A stretch of 64,000 nucleotides of DNA from Epiperipatus broadwayi (Eukaryota > Onychophora > Udeonychophora > Euonychophora > Peripatidae): the NCBI GenBank assembly GCA_028023455.1, contig JAQFVV010012441.1, positions 1,983,911 through 2,047,910 on the forward strand. Direction: 5' to 3'. The notes beneath the pieces were generated by a model. That model was not told the origin of the DNA. It saw nothing but the letters and a program-made list of their open reading frames with translations, and searched no databases. Position 1 is the stretch's first letter. Every line of letters begins with the position of its first letter. Shown here in pieces: positions 35,998 through 47,700 of the stretch. A program made the position numbers and the translations under genes.

Positions 35998-37822
35998 TGT
36001 ATCGGGTGGGACCTTTTACGAATTGTGATCACTTGAGAGGAGTAAACAAAACTACGTATCATTTTAAACTTTTTAATACAATAAATTTACGAAAGCAAAA
36101 TTATAAGACTTCTATACAAAATGTGATACAATATTTATTATTAATCCAATGCAATTTACATATTGCTCCACCACAGGCCCTTAGATAGAGAAAAATAATG
36201 CCCAAAAGGCATCTGTAACCAAGCCAGCAAATATATATATGAAATATATCTAACTGACCACATTTGAAGGAAACAGATTTTCTCGGCTGCTGAATTTAAA
36301 TAACTATCATTCAAAGCACTTTTTTGTTTCAATTAATGTGCTTTGAACAATGTTCACTAATTCAGAACCTAAGATATCCCAGCCTAGCTCAGTCTAAAAA
36401 TACTACAATGACAAAATTATTCTTTAACTAGTGGTAAAAAGAATTGACCGACAGATATTAAGTTTAAAAGACAATTTATTTTAATTAAATACTAATTATT
36501 AAAGTTTTAGACTACTTTTAGATATTTTTAATTAACATAAACATTTATGGTGTTTATATATGACCATGCTCACACATTTTAAATACACATGAAAATATAA
36601 TCTAACAACATTATATGACAAAAGTATTACATAGTATGATAAATATTAAATATAAGGCATTCAAACCAACATGCACATCAATAGTTCTTTTATGCATGCT
36701 ATAGAGTTTATTTTATTACTGACTCTGGAGGCTTTATCGATGGCAATAACTATGTTGAATTTATAAATGGAAATAAGAAAGTTATTAAATACCTAGGTTT
36801 TTGGAGCGTGGAGATTTTGGTTGTTTGCTTCCTGTGTTCCCAGTGTGTTTCTGACTTGTTTTATTACCAGCCAGCTGGATTTATGCTTCTGCAGAGGATT
36901 TCTGTTGATTGAGGAGCCTGGTTACTTCTTTTATTAAGGTTGAGGATGGTTATTTATTTCGTGGCACTATTATTAAGACAGTAGATATTCTGGCAGCTCT
37001 CATTTATTGGCGGCTGTTATTTCATCTCAGCAGAGTACTGGTATTTTGACAAGGTTTGAAGTTTATCATATGTTCCAATGAAACTGTTGACACTGCAAGA
37101 CTGATTGATGAATTGAACTCATAGATTGAACTGACCAAACTAATTGATTGATTTCTAAAACCTGACTTGTGTGTGAGAATTTAGGTCTATTTATATAATG
37201 ACCTGTTGTCATCTTTTGTAGTCTGTTTTCGTAACCGCCAGCAAAATTCATTATCCACTGCTTTCGATTTCAATTGATAAGAGTTTAATTACATTGTTGT
37301 TTATAGATTCTTTCTTAATTAAATAGCATTGCAAATGTGTTGTTTTCAATCAGTAGTTATTGCTGAATTTATTTATTTGAATATTTATTTTCATGTGTTT
37401 TTCAATATTATTTTAACACGCACATATACACACATTTATCATTTGTCATTTCTTTGTTTACTCTCACACATATATATTTCTAAAAGTACTCATTTAATTT
37501 TTACAATTACTTTCTTTTTTTCTTTAAATTAAATGCAAAGAGATAATACAAATCTTTTATGTAAAAGATTTATATTTTAAACTGATATACTTTTATTTTT
37601 TACCCTTCCAATTAAATAATTATAACTTTTATAAATTATTTTTTTTTTTTAGCGACATGCATTTTGTTTAATAAAAAAAAAACTTTTCAAACCTTTTATA
37701 AATAACAATCTCTCAAACTGAATTGTACAACTTTTATTGATTATTTTCTTTTATCGAGCTGTATTTTATTTTAATAACTTTTAGACAAAATCAGATATAT
37801 GTACCGATACAATATTGGTACA
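35998..37822 (-). repeat. Ty3 element LTR (3' in element sense)
   Basis: 1825 bp, homologous to 42141-43974. It lacks about 36 bp present in the other LTR (near 36328) and has about 22 extra bases near 36799. Substitutions are frequent, indicating an old insertion. Confidence 0.92.
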
Positions 37823-39926
37823 TTACACCACCCTCCGTTTGAGAGTAAAATGTGTCATTTTTTACTATTTTATCTCTGACAACTTTAGTTATTATTATTA
37901 CCACCTGTCTGGTGGCTGTTTTTCTTTTTACTAACCTCAATGACCAGGCGTTATATGTTCCCTTTTCCTCCACTCTCTGCTCTATCACAAAGGCATTATT
38001 ACCATATTGCCACCTGATTACATAGGGGCCATCGTATATTGGCTGGAATTTCTTGTATATATGTTTTTCAGAATGACTCACCGGATGAACTCTCACCATG
38101 ACCTCATCTCCCCTCCTGAATATGGCCTTGGTTTTTTCCTGCCTTTCTGCTGTAGCATGCCTATTTTTCTTAACTAGTTAAGTGCTTGTTTAGCGTCCCT
38201 TTTCTTGTTGGTTGGATTCATCCCCACTGGCAATTTATTCTCAAACGGATGCAGAATATTTCTTCCAAAATGTAGCCGAACAGGTTCGAATCCTGTAAAC
38301 TCATTTCTTGACCAGTTTATCATGTTAACTATTCGTGGGGTTTCTTTCACCCATTTGCAATGATCATCTTGTATATAAACCTAACATAAATGCCCCAACT
38401 CCCTCATAATCTGTTCACATGAATTAGACTGAGGGTTACAAATCGATGTATGTATATGTCATCCCACACCTTTCCATCCATTTCTTCCATTCACTAGACA
38501 CAAAGGGCATTCCATGATCTGACAGAATTTTGTTGGGAATTCCTCCAGTCTTAAAGTGCTGGTGCTCCAAAACCCAAATAGTTTGTTTTGCATTAGCTTG
38601 AGATACTGGATATGCCACTACCAACTTTAAAAACACATCATATGTCACCATAGGATACTTCATTTTATTGAATGGAGGCAGAGGTCCATAGAAGTCTATC
38701 GCTAGTAAGCTATTCAGACATTGGGCATATATAGGTTGCAGCAGCCTCACTCCTGCTGTATTAGAAGGCTTGGTTTCTGAACATACGGTGCGTCTACCAA
38801 CAATGTCTGCACTATTGGCATTCATTCCTTGCCAGTAAACTCAGCCATCCCCCAACTTTATTTGCCCCATAATGTCTGTAAGTGTTATGCGCATATTTAA
38901 TTATTTACTTCCTCATGGTGACTGGAAGAATAATGCGTGTTTTTTTTTGTAATACATGCTGTAAGAGTCCTCCCTTCAAGAAACAGTAATTCTGGTCCCT
39001 CCACAGCAGATTATTGGCTGTTTTTATTACAGGCTGATTGCGTAAATACTCCATTATTTGTTTGCAATTATTTTCTTCTTGCTGCTCCTTTAATCTATGC
39101 AAATTGTCTTCTATCCCATTTCTTTTATATATTTTGGAGGCAGCTATATATGCTCTGTCGCAACCTCGAGTGTTGTTCTTGAGCTACTGGATATCGGCTT
39201 AAAATGTCTGCACAATATTTTCTTTGCCATGACAGTATACCACTTTGTAATTAAATTCTTGCAGGAACAAGCTCTATCTTATTGGCCTGATATTATTCAA
39301 GAAGCTATTATTAATAAATTCAAGACTCTTATGGTCAGTGATTACTACTACTTCAGAGCCTACTAAATACTGCCAAAATTTCTTGAATGCCCACACAACA
39401 GCCAAGGCTTCTTTCTCAGTTGCAGTGTAATTCACTTCTGGTCCCTTTAGTAAATGGTTAATGAAACAAAGAACTCTGTGCTGACCCCCTTCCTGTAACT
39501 GAAACAGCATATCCCCAATCCAAATCTGCTGCTGTCCGTTTGTACAAAGAATTGTTTGTCGAAATCAGGATATGACAGCATAACTTTATTTAAAAATCCC
39601 ACCTTCGTGCTCTGAAAACTATGCTCATGCTGTTCATTCCACACCCACATTTTCCCTTTTCTTAATAACTGCAGTAATGGCTCCATGTCAAGTGAAAATT
39701 TTCTATAAAATCAATTATAGAAATTATATAGTCCGGGAAAAGATTTAATATGTTTTTTATTCCGAGGTGTGGGAAATTCCTGAATTGCTCAGATTTTTTC
39801 AGGATTAGGTAATATTCCTCTTTTGGTAATTATATGACCTAAAAACTTGATCTTTTCAGTCATTATCTTACTCTTATTTAAATTAATTTGAATCCCCTTT
39901 CTCTCACACTCCCCCAGCAACATTTC

Positions 39927-40028
39927 TAAATGCACAAAGTGCTCATAATATCCTCTGACACCACGATGTTGTCCACGTAAATGCACAAAGTGCTCATAAT
40001 ATCCTCTGACAACACCTGATCCAGACAT
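39927..40028 (-). repeat. 51 bp in-frame tandem duplication in RT
   Basis: 39927-39977 and 39978-40028 repeat AAATGCACAAAGTGCTCATA onward. The unit is 17 codons and duplicates the sequence beside the YVDD-type box (SEDIMSTLCI appears twice). Confidence 0.9.
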
Positions 40029-40314
40029 TGTATAAGCCCTGCTCCATTATTTTTTAGCCTGAAGGAACTCTGGTTAAAATTATATGTACATCCATTATTT
40101 TTAAATGCAGTATATTTCCGATCCTCTGGATGAAGTTTGATTTGCCAATAGCTGGCAGTTAAGTCAAACGTCGAAAATATTTTCTTTTTTTGAAATTTCA
40201 ATAACAATTTATTCTCTAGGTAGAGGAGCCTTAGTATCAGCTATTGTTATCTTATTTAACTGCTGGACCGAATTGATCCATCTTTGTTTTTACTGTTACG
40301 ATGGGGTTATTAAA

Positions 40315-40502
40315 AGGAGATGAACATTTAGATATAATCCCCCATTTAAGCATTTTGTCTATCTGTTCTTCTACTTTATGTCTATATTTATGAGGTATAG
40401 GATACACAAGGAGATGAACATTTAGATATAATCCCCCATTTAAGCATTTTGTCTATCTGTTCTTCTACTTTATGTCTATATTGATGAGGTATAGGATACA
40501 CA
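40315..40502 (-). repeat. 94 bp tandem duplication in RT
   Basis: 40315-40408 and 40409-40502 are almost identical (start AGGAGATGAACATTTAGATA). As 94 is not a multiple of three, it shifts the frame within RT. Confidence 0.92.
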
Positions 40503-41026
40503 CAGGCTTGATATGGCTGCTCTTTTATAAGCTTTATCCTGTGTTTATACCCTTGGATTACCCTAGGAACCTTGGAAAAGATGCTTTCATATCTATTGAA
40601 TAGCTTCTTCAGTTGGTCTCTTTGATTATCATTTATGCATCTTGACTCATCGACCTTTCCCCCTATCTCTATTTCCATTCCTGTGCTTTTTGCACCACTT
40701 TATTTATTTACTTCATCCTTTTTGGTGTTTTGTAAACAGAATTATTAATTGTGTTGTTTTATTTCTGCCTGATTTCATTTATAATCCAATACACAGCCTG
40801 TTTTGTACATAAAGTCCAATTCAATATGACCTCATGAATTAGACCTTCCAAAAATCAACAACACGTGCCTGTATTCACCCTCTGCCATGTGTAATTTCAT
40901 CCATGCCTGTTGGATGCCAACTTCACCCTCTTACCATTAGCTAGCAAAAACATATACTGTTTTTAATGGCAATATTTTTAATTTCCAGGTCAATGTCACT
41001 TATTTTATTAAACATTTCCTGTGACA

Positions 41027-41461
41027 TTACCAATACCTGACTAATCCCTCCCCCATCTTTATCTCTATCTTTGGACAGCTCTGAGGTGCCATTATGGGCA
41101 TGCTCTCTTCTCCACTATATACCAGATTTGCTACTTGCATACAATCAATTTCTGCATTTCTATCCTCATCCTGACTATCCACCACCCTCCTATTGTTGTT
41201 CAATGCCATTAATACTTCAGCCTTCTGCTCTACCATTTGCTTGCCAATCATTATTTGTTCCACATTCCCAGGTAAACCACACCTAACTATATGCATAATA
41301 TGCTGCTCCGACAATGTGTATGCTGTGATTGATCTCAATTTTGCTACTTGTCTACGAAAAAATGTAATAAATAACTCCCCTGGCTGCCACTTGTTCGGCT
41401 CTACTTGAAACTTAACCTTTTCCTGAAGCTCCTCCCCCAATAATTTGCCAACAGCGAACAC
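41027..41461 (-). pseudogene. Ty3 gag-like fragment
   Basis: This 144-codon frame lies upstream of pol in the element sense. It contains LFITFFRRQVAKLRSITAYT and HIMHIVRCGLPGNVEQIMIG, which resemble the capsid helices of Ty3 gag (FF..L..L......E......GL). No CCHC zinc knuckle is visible in the frame. Sequence between here and 40690 should hold the protease but is too broken to assign. Confidence 0.6.
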
Positions 41462-42140
41462 TTGTATTCACCGAACGTTGCCGGTTTTACACACAATGAG
41501 TTCCATCAGAGCTGAGCTTCTCCCTGTATGTGACTGCAAGCTAGGGCAATTTCTTGCTCCCATGCTTAAATTATTCAAAATGCAATAGCATTCCAAGCTC
41601 TCTACATGCTCACTGGTATTCTCTCTGTTCCCTGTAAATGTTTTTATTTTTAGCAGCTGATTTATGCCTCCATTTTATGTATGTGCACCCATGTTTTTAT
41701 ATTCTCATGTTCCATTTCTAATGCATCTACTCTTTTTATTAATCCCTTCAATTCTATATCTTTTTCCATTTCCCTATTTTAAAATCTTAGAATCCAATAC
41801 ATTCACTATATTAGACTGTTTACTAATTTTCTCACAACGGAACATACAAGTGACTCCACCCCCTTGTCCTGTTACTCTAGCTGTTCTTAATGCTTTAGCT
41901 CTGCCCAAAATATCCAACTGTCTCCAATTTTAAAAAATAATTTATTTTAAACAGCATAAATGTCAAAATCTCTTTTCATTTAAAGGAAAAAAAATTTTGG
42001 TCAATTTTTTTTTTTATGCCACTTTAAAATACAATTTAGCAATTTAGTGTTTCTTTAAATTTTTTATTTTCAAACAAGAAACAAAGTATTTAATTACTGT
42101 CATTTCTGATGAGTTTGATCCCACATTGGCAATCGCTAAT

Positions 42141-43974
42141 TGTAATGGGTGGCACATTTCGTGAATTGAGTTCTCTTACGGGGAGTAAACAAAACTACAT
42201 ATCATTTTAAACTCTTTAATACAATAAATTTATGATGGAAAAATTATAAGACTTCTATACAAAATGTGATACAATATTTATTATTAATCCAATGCAATTT
42301 ACATATTGCACCACCATGGTCCCTTAGTAGAGAAAAATAATGCCTAAAAGGCTCCTGTAGCCAAGCCAACAAATGTATATGTGAAACATATCTAACTGAC
42401 CACATTTGAAAAAAATAGATTTTCTCGGCTGCCAAATTTAAACACCTATCATTCAAAGCACTTTTTTGTTTTGGAGTAAACTCTGGACACCAGTCAATTA
42501 CCAAAGCAATTAATGTGCTTTGAACAATGGCCACTAATTCGGCACCTAAGATATCCAAGACTAGCTCAGTCTAAAAATACTACAATAACAAAATTATTTC
42601 TTTAACTAGTGGTAAAAAGAATTGACCAACAGATATTAAGTTTAAAAGACAATTTATTTTAATTAAACACTAATTATTAAAGTTTTAGACTACTTTTAGA
42701 TATTTTTAATTAATATAAACATTTATGGTGTTTATATATGACCATGCACACACATTTTAAATACACATGAAAATATAATCTAACAACATTATATGACAAA
42801 AGTATGATAAATATTAAATGTAAGGCATTCAAACCAACACACACATCAATAGTTCTTTTATGCATGCTATAGAGTTCATTTTATTACTGACTCTGGAGGG
42901 TTTATGGATGGCAATAACTATGTTAAATTTGTAAATGGGAATAAGAAAGTTATTAAATACCTTGGTTGTTTGCTTCCTGTGTTCCCAGTGTGTTTCTGAC
43001 TTGTTTTATTACCAGCTGGCTGGATTTATGCTTCTGCAGAGGATATCTGTTGATTGAGGATTCTGGTTACTTCTTTTATTAAGGTTGAGGACAGTTATTT
43101 ATTTCATGGCACTATTATTACGACAGTAGATATTCTGGCAGCTCTCACTTATTGGACAGCTGTTACTTCATCTCAGGCAAAGTACTGGTATTTGGACAAG
43201 GTTTGAAGTTCATCGTATGTTCCGATGACTATTAACGATGCATGACTGATTGACAAATTGAACTCATAAATTGAACTGACCAGACTAATTGACTGATCCC
43301 TAAAAACTGACTTGCGTATGAAAAATTTAGGCCTATTTATGTAACGACCTGTTGTCATTTTTTGTAGTGTTTTTGTAGCCACCAGCAAAAATCCATTATC
43401 CAATGCTTTCGATTTCAATTGATAAGAATTTAATTACATTGTTGTTTATAGATTCTTTCTTAATTAAATAGCATTGCAAACGTGTTGTTTTCAATCAGTA
43501 GTTATTGCTGAATTTATTTATTTGAATATTTATTTTCATGTGTTTTTCAATATTATTTTAACACGCACATATACACACATTTATCATTTGTCATTTCTTT
43601 GTTTACTCTCACACATATATATTTCTAAAAGTACTCATTGTTTAATTTTTACAATTACTTTCCTTTTTTCTTTAAATTAAATGCAAAGAGATAATACAAA
43701 TCTTTTATGTAAAGGATTTATATTTGAAACTGAAATACTTTTAATTTTCCCCCTTCCAATTAATTAATTGTAACTTTTATAAATTATTTCTTTTTTTTTT
43801 TTAGCAACATGCATTTTGTTTAATAAAAAAAAAAACTCTTCAAATCTTTTATAAATAACAATCTCTCAAACTGAATTGTACAACTTTTATTGATTATTTT
43901 CTTTTATCGAGCTGTATTTTATTTTAGTAACTTATAGACAAAATCAGATATATGTACCGATAGGATATTGGTAC
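42141..43974 (-). repeat. Ty3 element LTR (5' in element sense)
   Basis: 1834 bp. It pairs with 35998-37822. It carries an open frame near its 3' end (separate entry). The outer end TTGGTACA at 43967-43974 is followed by ATAT. Confidence 0.92.
42244..42558 (-). other. Open frame of about 104 codons inside the LTR
   Basis: An open stretch on the element-sense strand near the inner end of the 5' LTR, with no ATG at its listed start. It includes DILGAELVAIVQSTLIALVI and FTPKQKSALNDRCLNLAAEK. The matching stretch of the other LTR keeps much of the reading frame with conservative changes (GAELVAIVQ versus GSELVNIVQ) despite deletions. It could be a gag leader or fossil coding sequence. I do not recognise it. 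Confidence 0.4.
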
Positions 43975-44467
43975 AATATATTATGAGCCCGAAGGTTTAG
44001 AAAAAATAATGCTATAGATTTATACAATCTGCTTGTGAATCCCTAAGTTAACTTTGGTATGTTTGGAGGTAAACTTCTCTGTGATGCTGTAGGTGAAAGA
44101 GAGGTGACTGGAAAACCTATCAGATGGCACGTCTGCATACTTGGAGATTCACCCAGCAAGTGTTTCTTGTTCTTCTACACACATTCCTCAGGGTTGTAGA
44201 ATCTTCTATTGAAGGGCTATCCACTGCCCATGTCATTATCCGTATCTCAAGTTTCCATATCCAATTCTTGGATCCGATAAGGTAATTCACATTCCAATGC
44301 ATATTTTAAGCACCTGTTCTCACTATCATCAAATCTGATCAGGAACTAACATTCCATAGTTGCAGTAGTTTTCTTTAATTTAAGTTAGATATATATCTTT
44401 GCTATTACTGATTACTTATCAGTATAGGTAATCTGTGTTATAAAATTTACTTTTTTTTATTTAATAA
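43975..44467. other. Intronic sequence with unassigned minus frame
   Basis: A 60-codon minus frame at 44120-44302 (MTWAVDSPSIEDSTTLRNV, RRTRNTCW) looks like degraded coding sequence of some element. I cannot name the family. Confidence 0.35.
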
Positions 44468-44713
44468 TCATAATATAAAGCTGAGTACTGATTGTATATA
44501 TGTGTGGAGATGGTATTCTGGACCAACTGATGAGTGCTGGTTTAGCACAAAATATGGATATTGGTAATTATTTATCCTTTCAACATGTGTGTGATCAGGT
44601 GGGTCAGCAATATAAAATGATACTGAGAGTTGTAGGTTGTGTGAATGTCTGAGTTCGAATCCCGCATATATTACATATATAAATGCAGGTGTTAAGCCTG
44701 TACAATGTATTAA
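44468..44713 (+). repeat. HHR-A element with full tail
   Basis: It contains the hammerhead region, the tRNA-like part (TCAGGTGGGTCAGCAATA; GAGTTCGAATCCC) and the tail ATATATTACATATATAAATG, then TTAAGCCTGTACAATGTATT. The conserved body upstream of about 44468 is missing. Confidence 0.85.
44509..44573 (+). ncRNA. Hammerhead, HHR-A (one core change)
   Basis: CTGATGA is at 44527-44533, with perfect stem II GTGCT/AGCAC around GGTTT. GAAA is replaced by AAAA (44549-44552), changing the essential G12, so it is probably inactive. Stem I pairs ACCAA with TTGGT and GATGGT-type outer bases with AATTATT. Confidence 0.7.
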
Positions 44714-47700
44714 TTAATCTATTTAATTAATCTATAGTACTTATATTTAATGTGTATGCCTTCAGCATGCATGCACATACATTTATTTTTACATATATAT
44801 ATATTTTTACAAATATTTTTATTTACATATATACTTATACCTACATACTTAATATGTATCCATATCATTTAAAAATACTACTCCAAATAACTTAAAACAA
44901 ACCCGCCAATAGACTGGCCTTTTAAATCAAAATTTCAAATTACTGTATGATGTAAAAATTCATTCAACCAACCCCTTCTAGACAATTGTTTGTTTATTTA
45001 AATTTCCTTTAAACATCATCAATTAGTTCACTTAATAGAAGTTGTATAAATGTCAAATTAGAATTTCAAAGGAATAATTTTCTTCATCAGCTTTGCCAAA
45101 CCCCAACATTATTAACTGCAAATCAGGGCTTGAATCTATTTATATTAAGCTTTTATTTTCTTTATTTCAAAGCATGGAAAATGAAATGCACACATCTTTA
45201 TAATTATATAGTTCTTTTCACCATCTTTGCTTTAGTAACTAATAGATACAATATGATAGTATTTATAAATGCCTTATCTGTGTTGTCCAATCTAATGTAA
45301 ATCTGACTAGTTCAAGCTTATGGTTTCTGTTGTGTTTGGCTGAATTGCAGGTTTCAGACTCAAACCAACAGTAATATCAAAAATATAAACAGTCACTATT
45401 TAATATATATAATTTATTAGAACAAATATATATATATATTCTAACCCAATAAATTTTATTTATTTAGTTTATTTGCACTTTTTTCCGGTTGTTGTTAAGG
45501 CAACCAAAATAAAGCAACATATCCATTAATTTTCCAATATGATCTAAAATACTTTTCATATAATACAATTGTACATTCAATTCTCTTAAGCCATGCCACG
45601 ATTGTAATAACAACAATAATTGATCACTTATTAATTTAAAGAATAATTATAATAATATTAATCTCAGGGTTCTTTGTTTCATGTAAGGAAATGCTCGGCA
45701 GTATTGTGTTGTCGCATATGACTGGCATTCTGGTCGGCTATAGGAAACATTTATTTTACTTAAATTCAATGTGTCTTCATCTCTCATATCCACTGCTATA
45801 TTATTTAAAGAGATGATAATTCTATTCAATAATGACGTATAATTTTGAATAACACAGCCTTTTTTTTTTTCAAAATCTCAGTCAGAATAATAAAAAGACA
45901 AGGGTGCTTTTTGTGTCCTTCCATCATCCATGACAACACAATAATATAACTAAGATTTATTACTTAGACAATTTAACTAAATGGGAATGGAATAATGTGC
46001 AACCAAAGTTAATGGTTTGGAAATAAATTCATTTTTTTTTTTTTTTACACAAAGGTGAATGTTTAGTCTTAAGTTTTCAACTCCATAAATAATTATCATT
46101 AAACTAAAATATAATGACATACGTTTCCGATCTGCTTAACTTTATTTATCTGGTATATTAAGTTTTTAAGAATTTGGAATGATTTCGGACTCAAGAAAAG
46201 GTTTTGCAAATATTGTGCAAACACTTATATTTAGCATATAAAAACAAAAAAATGAATCTACAACAAATTTTAACAAGACCATAATTTATTATTATCACAA
46301 AAAAAAATATATGAACATTTATTCAATAATCCCATAGTAATACAAAATATAACTGACATTAATCTGTATACTCTTTTGGTTATGGACTAGAGGTTACTAC
46401 TTCTCCTGTGTGCAATCATATGGATTGATTAACTAAAAGTACATTTCATTACCAATACATTGTTTATTAAATTTTGGTAACCTTGTAGAAGCTTTTATTC
46501 AAAATTATTGACTAACTATTTTTTTTTTTTTTAAAATGATTAATCCAATCATATGCAATACGCAAAATATTAAATTTATTTCTAATACATTTACTTTATT
46601 TATGGTCTCTAATGGGATAACCTATTATAATTATAGGCCAGTTATCAGAAGTTACACTTACCATCTTACATTTAACTTAATGCTAACTTAAGTTATGATA
46701 CAAATTTTATTCATACGTATAATTTTAAATATGAGTATTATTTAATTACTAACCAGAATTAAATATTGCATTTGAATATTCCTTCAGTAAATAAGCGTTT
46801 TAAATTACGCAATTTTAATTACTTTCTCCATTGATTTACTTGTCAAATACTAGCAATATTTAGCAGCACAATACAGATATTGATCCTAGTTACTAACGCA
46901 CTATTTATATTAAAGTGGATCTTGAGGAACTAACACCTCCAATATAACCTTTATCTTGCCCGAACTTTCAAAATTAAGCACAATAATCAACACCTTCCAT
47001 GGTGGAGCTATCTTTATTTTCACATGAGGAATATGGAATAACCACGAAGGTCTGTAGAGTAATCTACTACATTAAAATATTTTGGTGGTTTCTTGCCTCT
47101 TACTTGGGCATACAACGAACACACACCAAATACAGACCTCTCCTGGGATTTAAACGAATGAAGCATACTAAATGCTAGATAAATTATTGATCGTCCTATC
47201 TATGAGAATCGATCACTTGGGCTATAAACATAACCGAACATTATATTTAAAATCTTCCTCTCATGGAAAACAAAGCTTTTGGGGAGATCATTTTTCATCC
47301 CACAAAATAAATACATTATAATTATTACCTATGCGAATATTAAGCATATACCAATGCTATATCTGGGCAGGATAAGTAAATACACTGATTATAATAAACT
47401 TATGTTACCGGGTATACTTTGATCAACATCTGAAATCAATGGACATCATAGAATAAAAGTATGATAATTTTAATTTTAATAAAGGAACATTCAAACTAGT
47501 TGGTAGCATACTATCTTAAACTAAATAAAGTGGATGTGTTATTTAAGAATAATTAGGAATAAATTCCTCAATTAATACAGTATAAATTCGTTTCAAAACT
47601 TTAACAAGAAATATTTTGTTATAGCATTTTTTTTTTTTTTTAGTTACTTCTGATAATTTTCAATATTTATTTTACCCCTTAAATATCTAAATATTTTTCT

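Larger units (their letters stand above)
37790..40690 (-). pseudogene. Ty3 pol: RT, RNase H, integrase (broken)
   Basis: Domains in order on the minus strand follow. RT N-terminus (40678-40388) has YPIPHQYRHKVEEQIDKML and GIISKCSSPCVS. RT palm (40207-39926) has FSTFDLTASYWQIKLHPED and a catalytic box that reads YVDN, not YVDD. Then LGHIITKRGILPNPEKI (about 39830). RNase H has FFVQTDSSRFGLG (about 39540) and NYTATEKEALAVVWAFKKF (about 39420). The integrase zinc-binding remnant is at 39102-38905. The integrase core (38825-38436) has AIDFYGPLPPFNK and ILSDHGMPFVS. The C-terminal GPY/F module is DGPYVIRWQYGNNAFVIEQ (about 38020). Many stops and two internal tandem duplications disable it. The GPY/F module and lack of a chromodomain fit non-chromoviral Ty3 lineages. 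Confidence 0.92.
35998..43974 (-). mobile_element. Ty3-type LTR retrotransposon (old, complete layout)
   Basis: A 7.98 kb element with two LTRs and gag-pol relics on the minus strand. Read in element sense, each LTR starts TGTACCAATAT and ends with ACA. A purine-rich tract (GGAGGGTGGTGTAA, complement of about 37823-37837) abuts the downstream LTR. The flanking bases are ATAT on both sides (35994-35997 and 43975-43978), a possible 4 bp target duplication that the TA-rich site makes uninformative. A candidate primer site (TGGGATCAAACTC, complement near 42110-42124) lies about 17 bases inside the upstream LTR and is weak. There is no env-like frame. Confidence 0.93.

Noticed and set aside
46900-47330. 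GC-richer patch with minus-strand open trace, considered as a copia or mitochondrial insert
   Set aside because: No domain motif of either could be confirmed by reading.
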